Source of the DNA: Antilocapra americana | Lineage: Eukaryota > Chordata > Mammalia > Artiodactyla > Antilocapridae | Direction: 5' to 3' | Length of the DNA stretch: 64,000 bases | Assembly: GCA_007570785.1 (NCBI GenBank) | Contig: ML664173.1 | Span: 13,425,933 to 13,489,932, forward strand | Shown here: piece after piece, positions 49,401-60,100 of the stretch | Numbering within the stretch: position 1 is the stretch's first letter | Layout: the number at the start of each line of letters is the position of its first letter | Notes under the pieces: generated by a model | The model's input: the letters and a program-made list of their open reading frames with translations, nothing else | The model's database searches: none | Told to the model about the DNA's origin: nothing | Made by a program: the position numbers and the translations under genes

Positions 49401-52400
49401 GACTGCCACATTTCACGTCCTCAACAGTCAACGCATTAGACAACACATCTCTAAATCTTTCCCTTATTTAAACTTTACAGACCGATTTCAAGATGAAATA
49501 AGCCTCCTCCGCCCAAATTTCTATTCATTTACCAAAGAAAGAACTGTCAAGCCCCTTAATTAGCATCTGACAGGTGGAAAACTATCTTCTCGAGGCACTC
49601 ATATCAACTCAAAGGATACCTGTTTTGAGGGTGCTGATGTAAATTCCCATTGCTTCTCTTAGAAGTTTCACCCCTTCTTCCTTCATCAAGGCCAGGAGAT
49701 TTGTGTCAGGCTCATCTTTGGCAAGACTCACACTAATCTGAACGAAAGATCAGAAGTAGATGGTAAACGGCTTGAGAGGCATCCACATTGGGGGATGTAG
49801 GTGCTGAGCAATCAGATAACTGCTGACATTTGCAAAGGAAATGCATGACAGTTGAGGTATCCGTACGATCCCCATAAGCGTACAATCCCCATAAGCGTTT
49901 CTTCTCAAGGTCTCTCTGCCACCTACTGCCAACACAAAAGTGGCTAATGTTAAAACTCACACCTCTCACTAAAGCAAAGTAACTGAATAAGCATAAACTG
50001 CTCGGGAAGCTCCTAATGGCTCCACCGACCCAGAAAGTCGTCTGCACACTGGGGTTCTGAATGCTTAGGCCAAGCCTGGTCTGTAATCTTGAACGACAGG
50101 TAATTTTTCTCATCTGAGAATCAGAGGATGTGGAAGACTCAGACAGAGGAGGAATTAGAAAGCACAAACCTCCACTTCATCCACGCTATTTTCATCAGAC
50201 AAATTGGGGATCTCCACATGGCCCTTGTACTGCACTCCAGACTTAGAGGTACCTGTCAAAAGGAATGCAGTGTTATCAGTCTCCTCCTCCTCAGGCTAAC
50301 TCTCCTGCTCCGGACGCCTAACTACTATTTTGCTTATGCTTCTTTTGGACAACTGAACCCACCTTCTTTATTCTGAGAGAAGGTGGCTGCCACACGAGAT
50401 GCAACCATTGCCCCCCTCCCTGAAATGTCTTTCCTCATCAGATTTCTTTACCAGTGTGAGACTAAGAGCTACGTGAATTCAGCACAAGCATGAATTCTGC
50501 TAAGGAGGACTTGGGTTGATAGCTAATACTGGCAGTTTTGCGAAAACCCTTGTTTTGCAAATACAAATTTGTTCCAATGCTATAGGTATATAAAGTGACG
50601 ATTTGGTTGTAACACAAATTTCCTATTTGCTTATATGCACTTTCATCCACAAAGAAACACAGAGCTAAACAGAGTTGTATAGGAAAACACAAAACACACG
50701 CCTCAAACGTTTATCTGAGTGACCTCAGTTCACCATGTGTGTTAGGAACCACACCCTCCACGACTGGTGTTACAAAGCCCCCTCTGATTTCCCGTGACGC
50801 TCCTCCCGTCCCCTCACAATAACCCACGTGCCTCAGTGCTCTTGACACCCATTTGCACAAGCAAACCTCAGGTTTTGTCAAGGTAAAGCAGGCTATCTGT
50901 CAAATGATTGATGTATTTCTTATGATTTAACATGTGTAAACTGTGCTATCAATTTTTACATTCCTAAATTTAAAAAAATATCACTGATGAAGCTTTTGAG
51001 TATTCTGTCATGCCCCTAACCCTATCTTCTCTACAAGCCCTGTGGTTTTTGTTGGAAGATTCTGCATAGTGTGGTGAGTTTTAGAAACACACGTCATGTT
51101 ATACAGAACTGACTGTATTTCAAAGTTAACATGTATTTATCTTTACCTTTCTAGGCCTCAGTTTCTCAATCTATAAAAAGGAGGCTGGGAAAGATGATAC
51201 CTATGGTTTCTTCCAGACTTCTATGCTTTAATTTAAAAAAAAAGACAAAAATATATTTTGCCTCTTTGTTACCATTCACTTGAGAAGAGTTTACATGTTT
51301 TGCCCCATACATGTACTCTTTTAACTTTACTGTCTTTCCTTCCTGTCAGGCCCATCCAAGGATGGCCCCAATTCTATGCTAATATCTTCACAAAAGAGAC
51401 ATTAAGCTAGAGAATAATCACATGCAAGCAGCATTACCACAGCACTCTCAACTATTAGGTTCACACTGGAATTAAAAAAACAAAAAGCCAAAAAACTCCC
51501 ATAGCCTACTTTCAAGTCATCCAAGAGACAGAAACAGCTAGTCTGAAAAATGTCACATTGTATGCTCCCAAACAGGACAAGGCCCAAAGATTCAGCAGCC
51601 CAGTTGCTACATCAGTAGGGACTTGTGAGACCCACAGAGAGGAAACCCATTTAGTGTCTTGCAGTGGCAGAAAAATTTCAACATGGGATACTGCTTCCTA
51701 TAGGACTCTAAACCAGTACCATCTCCCTCAAAAAAAGTTCATAACCTCTCAAAAACTGTTCTCCCTGGCTCCTGAACAGGTCAATCAAAATGCGGTTAAT
51801 CCCTATCCTAAAAGCCGAGCACAGACTTACCTGTCCAGTTTAGTTTGATGCTCCACTCATAAAAGAAGATAAGTTTGCCTTTGCGATTGTTAATGGATGC
51901 CTCTCCATCAAGCTTACTCACTTCTGTCACCTCACACTTGCCTTCCTCATTTTGCACACGCACAGCCAGGAACAGTGTTTTCAGCTTATCTGTGGACCAG
52001 TTCGAAGCATCCCTCTCTGTCCTGCAAAACAGAATCAGAGCTATGGACCAACAGCCAAATGAAGGATATACTGCTTGCTCTACCTAAGAGCACCCAAGGA
52101 TATAGGAGGCTGGAAAAAAACACAAAACCCTCAGCCCCACCTCACCATGTCTACAAATGTGTTACTCTTTTAGGAAGACTAGGAGTCCTATACTGTCAAT
52201 AAGAACTACAGCTGTATAGCATGGTTTCAAACTTAATGGAAAATTCTGCCTTCCTTTCTCAGCATGATGGTGCTGGAGTCAGTACTGAATAACATGGCGC
52301 CCCCGTCTGACCAAATGGAAAACTGTGCGCTTCTGAGGTCAGGAGCACACAACGGGGCCACAGAACGCAGTGTTGAGCTAAAAGGTCCAGTTAAGAATAA

Positions 52401-53414
52401 ACCAATAATCTTGATCTCATTAGCGCAGTGTTTTGACCTATCAAATTCAGGCTGTGTTATAAATTTTGTGCTCTCCAACTGGCCAGGCTTTCAAAACAAA
52501 CAAAAATTAAAGTCAACCATTCTATGCTAAGAGGAGAGGAAGCAGAGTGAAATACAAAGGAAAACTATCTACCTTCTAACTTTCTAACTAGTAGAGAAAA
52601 CAACAGTAAGATGAGCTGCAACAAAGTAAAAATACAGTTTATGTACAAAGTTCAGTGGACTCAGAAAGAATAAGAAAACATTACTCGCAGATTTCATGAA
52701 AGAGAGTAGGCTTTTAAGAGTGGTTGGATTATAAACCGTGATTGCCCGGCAACCAGGGGCAGTCCCTGGAGCTACGATACAAGCAACTAACAGTTCCGGG
52801 TGAGAGGCCACGGCGCCTTGGAGCATCACTCAGCTCTGAGCACCTGCAGAACACGTTCTAAGACCCGGCTTTCTGGAGGGAGGCAGCGATCCCTTATGAC
52901 TGACTTAATTCCACCCGAAAGCCGAAAAAACAGTAATTTCAACCCTCTCGAGCCTAACACGGCAATCTCCCAACACTACACACGGCAGTTCTGGGTCTCA
53001 GTGACGCCTCTGGCCACGTGTGAGAAGCATCTCTCCCCTCAGGCTGAAGGCAGCAGCCGGGGGAGGGGGGAGGCTAAGTCCTCCCACGCGAAACCCCCTC
53101 CTCTGGGATGCAGCCTCCGACGTCGTCCCCCCACCCCATGCTCGGGCCTCCCCTCCACCCAATGGAGCGGAGGTCGGAGGCCGGAGGGGCCTGCGACTGG
53201 CGGAGCCCTGGAGACAGGAAGGGCCCACGCCCATCTCCCGGCAGTGTCCCGGCCGGGGTGCCAGCCCGCCCCCGCCTCACCCGCCGCCCCCGGCCCAGCC
53301 GCAGCGCTCCGCGGCCTGGCCCGCCGGCGCTCACCAGTGCCAGTTGTTGACGTTGGTGGCGTCCGCCCGCTCCTCCACGATCCAGCGTGGGTCGCCCTCG
53401 CCCCACTTGGCCAT
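46327..53414 (-). CDS. AHSA1: Activator of HSP90 ATPase homolog 1 (AHA1), complete
   Basis: AHA1 is a cytosolic co-chaperone that binds the HSP90 middle domain and strongly stimulates its ATPase. Nine coding exons on the minus strand join to 1017 nt, 338 codons plus TAG, the human length. All eight introns are GT-AG and all phases agree. The start MAKWGEGDPRWIVEERADAT leads into the conserved NxNNWHW motif (residues 21-27, Trp27 split by intron 1). The N-terminal HSP90-binding domain spans about residues 1-160, and a START-like AHSA1 domain follows from about 205 to 335, ending GIKQTFGYGARLF. Introns carry very few repeats. The gene starts in a CpG island shared head-to-head with VIPAS39. Intact, with no sign of damage. 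Confidence 0.98.
46616..46667 (-). CDS. AHSA1: AHSA1 exon 8
   Basis: Encodes VPEKYIAMKWRFKSWPE plus one base. Acceptor TTTCAG, donor GTAAGC. Confidence 0.96.
46938..47039 (-). CDS. AHSA1: AHSA1 exon 7
   Basis: Encodes 34 residues, LVQAFTHAPATLEADKGGKF to EFTDL, in phase 0 at both ends. Acceptor TTCTGCAG, donor GTGAGT. Confidence 0.96.
47495..47623 (-). CDS. AHSA1: AHSA1 exon 6
   Basis: Encodes 43 residues, AKSAPSKTQARPVGVKIPTC to YRVFTTQE: the linker and start of the C-terminal domain. Donor GTAAGT. Confidence 0.96.
48477..48565 (-). CDS. AHSA1: AHSA1 exon 5
   Basis: Completes the split Glu codon, then FTQGMILPTMNGESVDPAGP to KTEERK. Acceptor TTTTCAG, donor GTAACC. Confidence 0.96.
49620..49737 (-). 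CDS. AHSA1: AHSA1 exon 4
   Basis: Encodes ISVSLAKDEPDTNLLALMKE to YISTLKT plus one base. Donor GTATCC, acceptor TTCAG. Confidence 0.96.
50170..50252 (-). CDS. AHSA1: AHSA1 exon 3
   Basis: Completes a split Gly codon, then TSKSGVQYKGHVEIPNLSDE to VDEVE. Donor GTTTGT (weaker than consensus), acceptor TTTTGACAG. Confidence 0.95.
51831..52021 (-). CDS. AHSA1: AHSA1 exon 2
   Basis: 191 nt encoding the rest of Trp27, then TERDASNWSTDKLKTLFLAV to EWSIKLNWT. Acceptor TTTTGCAG, donor GTAAGT. Confidence 0.97.
53335..53414 (-). CDS. AHSA1: AHSA1 exon 1 (start codon)
   Basis: ATG (CAT on the plus strand at 53412-53414) within a CpG island; donor GTGAGC. 80 nt: 26 codons plus TG of Trp27. Confidence 0.97.
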
Positions 53415-53782
53415 CGGCTCTCCTAGCGCGCCGCCACCAGCTCCCTAGCAGCCACAGCCACGGCCTCAGGACAGCGCGGTCGCGGCCGCCCGGCAGCGCC
53501 TGGAAACTACTAGAAGAAGCTGCAAGATCCTCCGGGCTTGCTTTTCCCTCCACCCCCCGCCCCGCCCCGCCTCGACTTCCGGCTCCGCCTCCCTCCCGCC
53601 GGGTCCGTCGGCCGCCCCTCGCCGGCCCTCCGCGTCCGTCTGTTCTAAGGAATCCTCCACAGCCCTTCGAGTTATGCCCTGAAAGGCCCGAAAGGCGACA
53701 GCTCACACGACCATTCCTCCCGCACAGAGACACACAGGACACGTTTCATTGTTTCCCTAGACCCTTCATCGGCCCCGCTTGG

Positions 53783-53800
53783 CCTCACGGGAGTTGTAGT
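53783..53800 (-). promoter_or_regulatory. ZNF143/THAP11-type (SBS) motif 1
   Basis: GGGAGTTGTAGT here is ACTACAACTCCC on the minus strand, matching the 5' half of the known ACTACAATTCCCAG-type element. The 3' half is diverged. Confidence 0.6.
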
Positions 53801-53879
53801 CTGGTCGAGTGACCCACAGGATAACCTCGGAAGGTCGAGCTGAAAGGAGAGGAAAAGGGCTTGGGCACGGTGCGCTGGG

Positions 53880-53897
53880 GATTCTGGGAGTTGTAGT
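53880..53897 (-). promoter_or_regulatory. ZNF143/THAP11-type (SBS) motif 2
   Basis: Reverse complement reads ACTACAACTCCCAGAATC, near-consensus. Confidence 0.75.
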
Positions 53898-53950
53898 CAA
53901 GAGGCAGCCGCGGCCTGCCCGGGCAGAGCCTGATTGTAGGGGCGGAAGGA

Positions 53951-53969
53951 ACTACAACTTCCAGCATGC
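53951..53969 (+). promoter_or_regulatory. ZNF143/THAP11-type (SBS) motif 3
   Basis: ACTACAACTTCCAGCATGC, near-consensus on the plus strand, about 100-190 bp upstream of the VIPAS39 exon 1 donor. Confidence 0.78.
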
Positions 53970-54049
53970 GCTGCGGCACCGGACTCGACCCTTGGTTCCC
54001 ACCCCCCGCCCCAGCCCTCCCGCCCCCTCCTCGGGACTATCTCCTTCCG

Positions 54050-54144
54050 CCCCTTTTGTATGCTGCACAGCCTGTCTAGAAAGGCTGGACCAGCGGCGGC
54101 GAAGTCTGACGCCGACCTGAGAGGGAGGGCTCGGTGCGGAAGAG
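54050..54144 (+). other. VIPAS39: VIPAS39 noncoding exon 1 (5' end approximate)
   Basis: A GC-rich stretch ends at donor GTGAGG (54145), upstream of an ATG that lies exactly at the start of the next exon. This implies an untranslated first exon. The start site is not visible. Confidence 0.55.
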
Positions 54145-57093
54145 GTGAGGGTGTCCCAAACCCCTTGGGCTACATCTCTGGCCGAGTCCAGCCTCATCCG
54201 CATCCATATCCTTTCCCCTCGTTGTCTGAGGCGTCCCTCGACCTCCCTGGCCTGACTGTTAACTCCGGTTCTGGCGCTCCTTGGGCTCGCACTCGGGGTT
54301 GGGCTCGCGAGCGAGCCCCGACAACTGATTTGGAACAAGCATTTATTGTACCAAGGTTCTGGGCTCTGGCCTCTGCGGTGGATCCGTCCTTCGCCCACAG
54401 AGTCTTCCTAGTTTAATCCACATTTCCTTGTCTCAGTTTGTCACCTCACTTGTGTAGGCCTGGCTTTGAAAGATGATAAATGAGTCCGAATCTAACTTCT
54501 CAGAGGCTGGTTTCTGCGGTATCCTCAGGCGGGGAGCGTGTTGGTTGTAGATATTTTTTGGCCGAGTCGTTTTCCTTCCTTTGTCGTATTCCTGCTCTTC
54601 CCTCAGATCTACTGCTCAGTATGGTGGGTCTCAGTAAACAAGTGACAGAGACAAGTCTTTGAAGTATTTTAAATCATTTTGAAACACCTCTTAAAATTGT
54701 ACCTGATTGCTTTATAAATTTTAGAACCATTAAATCATTGTCTTTTTTACTTGCTGAGGAAACACAGGTTCTGACTAGGGCTAGAAGTACAGATTAGTGT
54801 CAGGCTTCCACTGCCTTTGAAAAGTTAAGAAAAGATTCCAGAAATCCTCTGGTGGATTACAGGATTTGTTAAAACCCATGCTATACCTATCTGTAGATAA
54901 CTGTAGTAATGACCAGCCCTCAGTTTTCTTTAGAGTGATGAAAGGACCATGCAAATCAGAGTGGAAATGACCCCGGAGATAGAAAACCTGGATAGCAGCA
55001 ACTAACTTTAGCTTAAAAACTTTGGTACTTAATCCTTTTGTGCCTCAGTGAAATGCAATCTGCTAGGCCTACTTTGCAGAGTTGCTCTGAGGCTTTATAA
55101 GCTGGCACTTGTACCATAGACATTTACCTGCTCTGTGGACACCTGCAGTGTTTGTGATGGCTACTCAGAGTTTTGGTAACCACATTTTAAACTTTAGGAA
55201 TGCTGAGAAATATTTTTCTACCTTTTCCCAAGATTTATTTCCAACTGATTTATTAATAAAAATTAATACTAAACAAATTTTTGTGTCAGCATATGTGCTT
55301 TCCATGTGGTTCACTGGCTTCAGCCTCACAACAGTCTTACCAGGTATGTTTCTGTTGTTAAGTCCTGTATTTACAAATGGCAGAGATAGAAAGATGGCAG
55401 GAGATATCCTATACTAAAAGGAGCTAGCCTTTAGTATTTACTTTATACTGGGGACTTTTGTTAGCTCTTTCTTGACTCCTGTTTATTCTTCACTGCAACC
55501 CTGTGAGGTCACCTGTCACTTTCTCCAGGGCTTAGAAGTAAGATTATTTACCCAGGTTGCTGAGAATTGGAGAGACTGACATTTGAATTCAAGTCTGCCT
55601 GACTACAAAGCCTATGCTTGTTGCAATATAAGGGATGATTTTTTTTTTCTGCTAGCTTTTGTATTTGATTTTCCTTACGGCCTTAAATATACAAAAGGAT
55701 TTTTAAGCCATGTCTGGGTTCAGTAGAAATCAGTTAGTGATATCTACCATGGGAAAGGATCAGATGGTAAAAAATTCTCAGCCTGCATTGCCATTCCCAG
55801 ATCCCTTGACAACACATTGAGTGAGGGCAGAGTGTATTAAGGGAGTCGCAGTGGGTCTGCCATGGTGAGTGTTTCTTAAGCTTCTATTGAGAAAGGTGCT
55901 ATTGAAATAGAAAAAGCAAATTCGTTCTTTAGAATTGGACTCTGTAGCCTTTGGAGTTATTTTTGGCACTGGAAAATTTGGTACCTGGTTCTTGGCTTAG
56001 ATCAGTTTTTGCTCTAATCCAGTTGGCATGGATAGTTTAGTTTGTGATTCTAAGGCAAAACTTTTTTTCAGGGTGAAATCTAATTTTAAAATAGTTATGA
56101 GAGGGACTTGTCATGTTTTGACTGATTCTTTATAGACTTCCTTCTTTGGCCATGCCCTCGTTCCCCAGATTTTGGCCAGTACTTGTTATTAGATTAATCA
56201 TGATTTGAAGTTGAAGTTACAGACAGGCTAATTCAGCTTCCTTTAGTTGCTTACTTGCCTTCAGGATTTCAAGAAGCACATGTGAGAGTAAGATGTCTGT
56301 GAGTTTTTATTCTCTGCAGTATTCCCGGAGCCTAGAACAGGGCCTGAGAGGTGGCACGCAACAGATACATGTTGAGTCCACGAATGTAGTTACTGTCTGT
56401 CTTGTTCATGCTTTGATTAACCCTGTATATTCAGCGAAGTTCATGATGCATTCTTGTAACACATGCCTGCTTTGTACTTTTGCCTTTATACATAGTTATA
56501 CTGACGCCTCCCAGGTGGCGCTAGTGGTAAAGAACCCACCTGCCAGTACAGGAGACCTAAGAGACACAGGTTCGATTTCTGGGTTGGGGGGCTTGGCAGC
56601 CCACTCCAGTATTCTTGCCTGGAGAATCCTGTGGACAGAGGAGCCTGGTGGACTATTGTCCATAGGGTCACAAAGAGTTGGACACAACCAAAGTGACTTA
56701 GCACGCATGAGAGGGTATAAATTAGAAAAGGTATATGCTCTATACTCTCTTGTAGGGTCCTTCAGAGAGGGACTGTGTTTTGTACTTCAGATATCCCTTA
56801 TGTAATAAAACACTTGACAGAGTGCCTCAGATAGTGTTGTGAACAAAGTAGCTGCTCTAGGAATGCATGACTACCTGTGGGTTATCACACAATCAGAAGT
56901 GTGGTTGGGTTGGTCGGAGACCTAAGGATCTGATTTTGTGTGGCCTCTTCCGTGTTTTCTTCACCAGACACTTTTCATGCATCCCCGACTAGAGCAGGGA
57001 GTTTGTAGTCCAGGAACCCAAAGCTTTTGGAGCTCTTTTGAGGGGAATCCAGAAAGAGACATATAGTATATATTTCTCTTCCTTTCCCTCCAG
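54145..57093 (+). other. VIPAS39: VIPAS39 intron 1
   Basis: No other gene. It contains a MIR (about 55430-55620, -) and one Bov-tA (56508-56708) and ends at acceptor CCCTCCAG (57093). Confidence 0.6.
56508..56708 (+). mobile_element. Bov-tA SINE
   Basis: GCCTCCCAGGTGGCGCTAGTG..., GGTTCGATTTCTGGGTTGGG, ending GGACACAACCAAAGTGACTT. Confidence 0.93.
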
Positions 57094-57186
57094 ATGAATC
57101 GGACAAAGGGTGATGAGGAGGAGTACTGGAATAGCTCCAAGTTCAAGGCTTTCACCTTTGATGATGAAGATGATGAGCTCTCACAG
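57094..57186 (+). CDS. VIPAS39: VIPAS39 exon 2 (start codon)
   Basis: ATG is the first codon after the acceptor; 31 codons to ...DDELSQ. Donor GTAGAT. Confidence 0.95.
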
Positions 57187-60100
57187 GTAGATTTTCATGA
57201 ACAGTTGCTGAAGTTCTCACCCCCTTCCACTATGTACCCTTTCCCTTGCATCCTCGGTAACCTGTCCCTGTTAGGCTTGGCAGTGCTTTCAGTCAGATCT
57301 TTAGAAGACTCTTCATGGAGAAGAACCCTGGGAAAAGAGAGGAATTGTAAAAGCCAACTCCCTGCCCTTCTTCCTTTACATTCTTAAGATGATTCATTTC
57401 TTTCCATTTTTTTTTTCAAGAACCCTAAGTCTTTTATCATGGGATATTATTATTTGTGAAGGATGAACTGGATTGGGAGTTTTGTCTTTATCGTATCTGT
57501 TTTGCAAATGGGGGAAACATTCATTTTTGGAGAGATAGATAAACTCCCTACAAAGCAAGTCAATACCAGAAATAGGATTAGAATTCAAAAGCGGCTTTGA
57601 CTCTTCCTAACCTTTTCCCACTGGACTCCAGTGTTGGCTAAACAGCAGTTTCTTTTCTTGGCAAACATCTAGTGGGCTAGGCTTTCGATGGCAGAAAGGT
57701 TAAAATGTTGGCCATTCTCAAGTCCAAGTTCCTCAGCCTTCTTGGCTGTCAGAGGGAGAGGTGAGAAGTGGTGACTGCCTAAGCGCCCTGCCTGATGTCT
57801 CTCCGCAGTTAAAGGAATCCAAGCGGGCAGTGAATAGCCTTCGAGACTTCGTGGATGACGATGATGAAGATGACCTGGAGAGAGTCAGCTGGACCGGGGA
57901 GCCTGTGGGAAGTAAGTACAAAAGGCCCTGGGAAGGGATTAACTATTCAGGGTTCTTACCACTCATAAAGTCTCCTCAATACTTGTCAGGATAGGGAACG
58001 AGGCTAAACTATTATCAGATGAGCATACACCTGGAAATTTAACCCAGGAGAGGGTACTTGGGGAAATACGGCAGTAGTTTCCATACGACTATCTAAGTCT
58101 GCTGTCCTAGGGCTAATGTTTGGCTGACTATTTCAGACTTATTTGGGGTGCTCGTTAAAATTAGATTCCTGGGCTTCACTTTAGAGACTCTGCTTCAGTA
58201 GGTCTTGACTGTTGGGTGTAGGGTAGGGGATAGGAGGGTCTCGAATGACAATAAGCACTGCTCATGTTCTGATACACAGTCACATTTGAGAACTGCTGAC
58301 TTAAATGCTCACAACTGCCTGGCAGAACTGACTTCCTTAGCCACCAAGTCCCACTGCCTAATTGTTCTGTAATACCACTTAACACCGTTGCTGGGTCCAT
58401 CTGATTTTTAAGCATAGTTTTAAAGTTGTTTTTTTTTTTTAGACAGGAAATACCGTCACATGATTTAAAAAGCAAAAAGTATTCAAGGCATACTGTAGTA
58501 AAAAGTATTCAAGGCGTACTGTGAAAAGTTTCCCTCCCATACTGTCATGCATCTACTTAATTCTCAGGCCCTGCCTGCCCCCCAAAACAACCCCTGCTGT
58601 TTGCTTCCTGTGTATTCATTTGGAGATCCTTTCTGCTTGTGGAACTACATCTAGGAAAGTGCACCTCCTTTTTTATACCAGGGGTGGCGTACTTTATACC
58701 CTCATCTTTTCACTGGATAGTATAGCTTGAAGATCTTTCCAGGTTTTCTCATTCTGCCTCTCCTTTTTTAAAAATAGCAACATAGCATACATTGAAGGGC
58801 ATTCTCATAGTTTGTGTAACCAGTCCACTGTTGATGAGCGTTAGGTTGTTTCCAGTCTTCTGTTGTTCATATCGCTGTCAGTGACCTTGTATTTTGCCCC
58901 TATAGGAGTATCTGAAAGTTCAGTTCCTGGAGTGGGGTTGCTGGCAGAGGGTGTTTGCATCTGTGTTGGTTAGAAGTTGCACCGATTTGCACTCCCACCT
59001 GGCAGTGTCAGAGTGTCCCGTTTTCCCCACAGCCTTGACGGCACAGGGTGTTCTCCAACTTTTGGGTCTTTGTCAGCCTTGTAGGGGGCAAGTGGTATCT
59101 CAGTGTGCTTTCTAAAAACACTTGTTTATTTTCAGCTGCTCCGGGTCTTTGTTGCTGTGTGGGCTGTTCTCTAGCTGCAGCGAGCAGGGTCCCCTTGCTA
59201 AGTGTGCACAGGCTCCTCGTTGCGATGGTTTCTCTTGTTGTAGAGCAGGGGCTCTAGGTGCACGATCTTCAGTAGCTGTGGCACGTGAGCTTAGTTCCTC
59301 CATGGCCTGTGGGATCTTCCTGGCCCTGGGACTGAACCTGTGTCCTCCCCTTGCATTGGTAGGCAGATTCTTAATCACTGGACCTCTGGGAAAGTCCTAA
59401 GTGTTCTTTTAATTTGTGTAATTTTCTTGTTAAGAGTGAGGTTGAGCCCCTTTTCGTATGTTTAACAGCTACTTGCATTTCCTTTTCTTTGATCCATTTA
59501 TTCATTTCCTTTGCCTGCTTTTTCTGTTTTTTGGGCTATTTGATTCTGTTCTTTCTCCCTGCCTCAATATTTTGAGTCCATGTTGACAAGGGACCAGGCT
59601 TGTGATGAAAAGCTTTCAGAGTCTGTTGGAATGCTGGGGGTGGTGGCATTATTTTGGATGAGAATGACCGGTCTGCCACTTACTGCCGCGCAGGTATCTC
59701 TTGGTCCATCAAGGAAACTGCTGGTAATAGCGGGTCAAGCCATGAGCGTGAACAGCTGAAGAACCGAAACAGCTTCTCCACCTATGCACAGCTACCCAAA
59801 CCTGCTTCTACCTACTCTCTGAGCAGCTTTTTTAGAGGTAAGAGCGATAGTTGAAGGGACAGAGTCTTTTTCTTTTTTCTGAAAAAACCACTAAGGCTGT
59901 GATTTTCATTTATTCTGTCAGAAAAAGATATTGAAGTATAGTAATCTTTGGAGCTAGCCTTTAGGGATCAGAAAGGGGGAGAAATGAGGGAAATTCAGAG
60001 GGGTTGGACTGGGTTTCTAAAACATGATAAAGAAAATTGACATTAACGTTGTGACACATACTGAAGAAATTTGTCTAAGTCAGAATTCCTCCCTACCCCT

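Larger units (their letters stand above)
53000..54200. promoter_or_regulatory. AHSA1/VIPAS39 bidirectional CpG-island promoter
   Basis: GC- and CpG-rich DNA between the divergent first exons of AHSA1 (-) and VIPAS39 (+). No TATA box is evident. Three SBS/ZNF143-like motifs lie at 53783-53800, 53880-53897 and 53951-53969. Human has the same head-to-head pair. Confidence 0.85.

Noticed and set aside
53500..53530. Possible heat-shock element upstream of AHSA1 (AGAAGAAGC)
   Set aside because: The nGAAn units are not in the alternating, correctly spaced arrangement needed for HSF binding; too weak to call.
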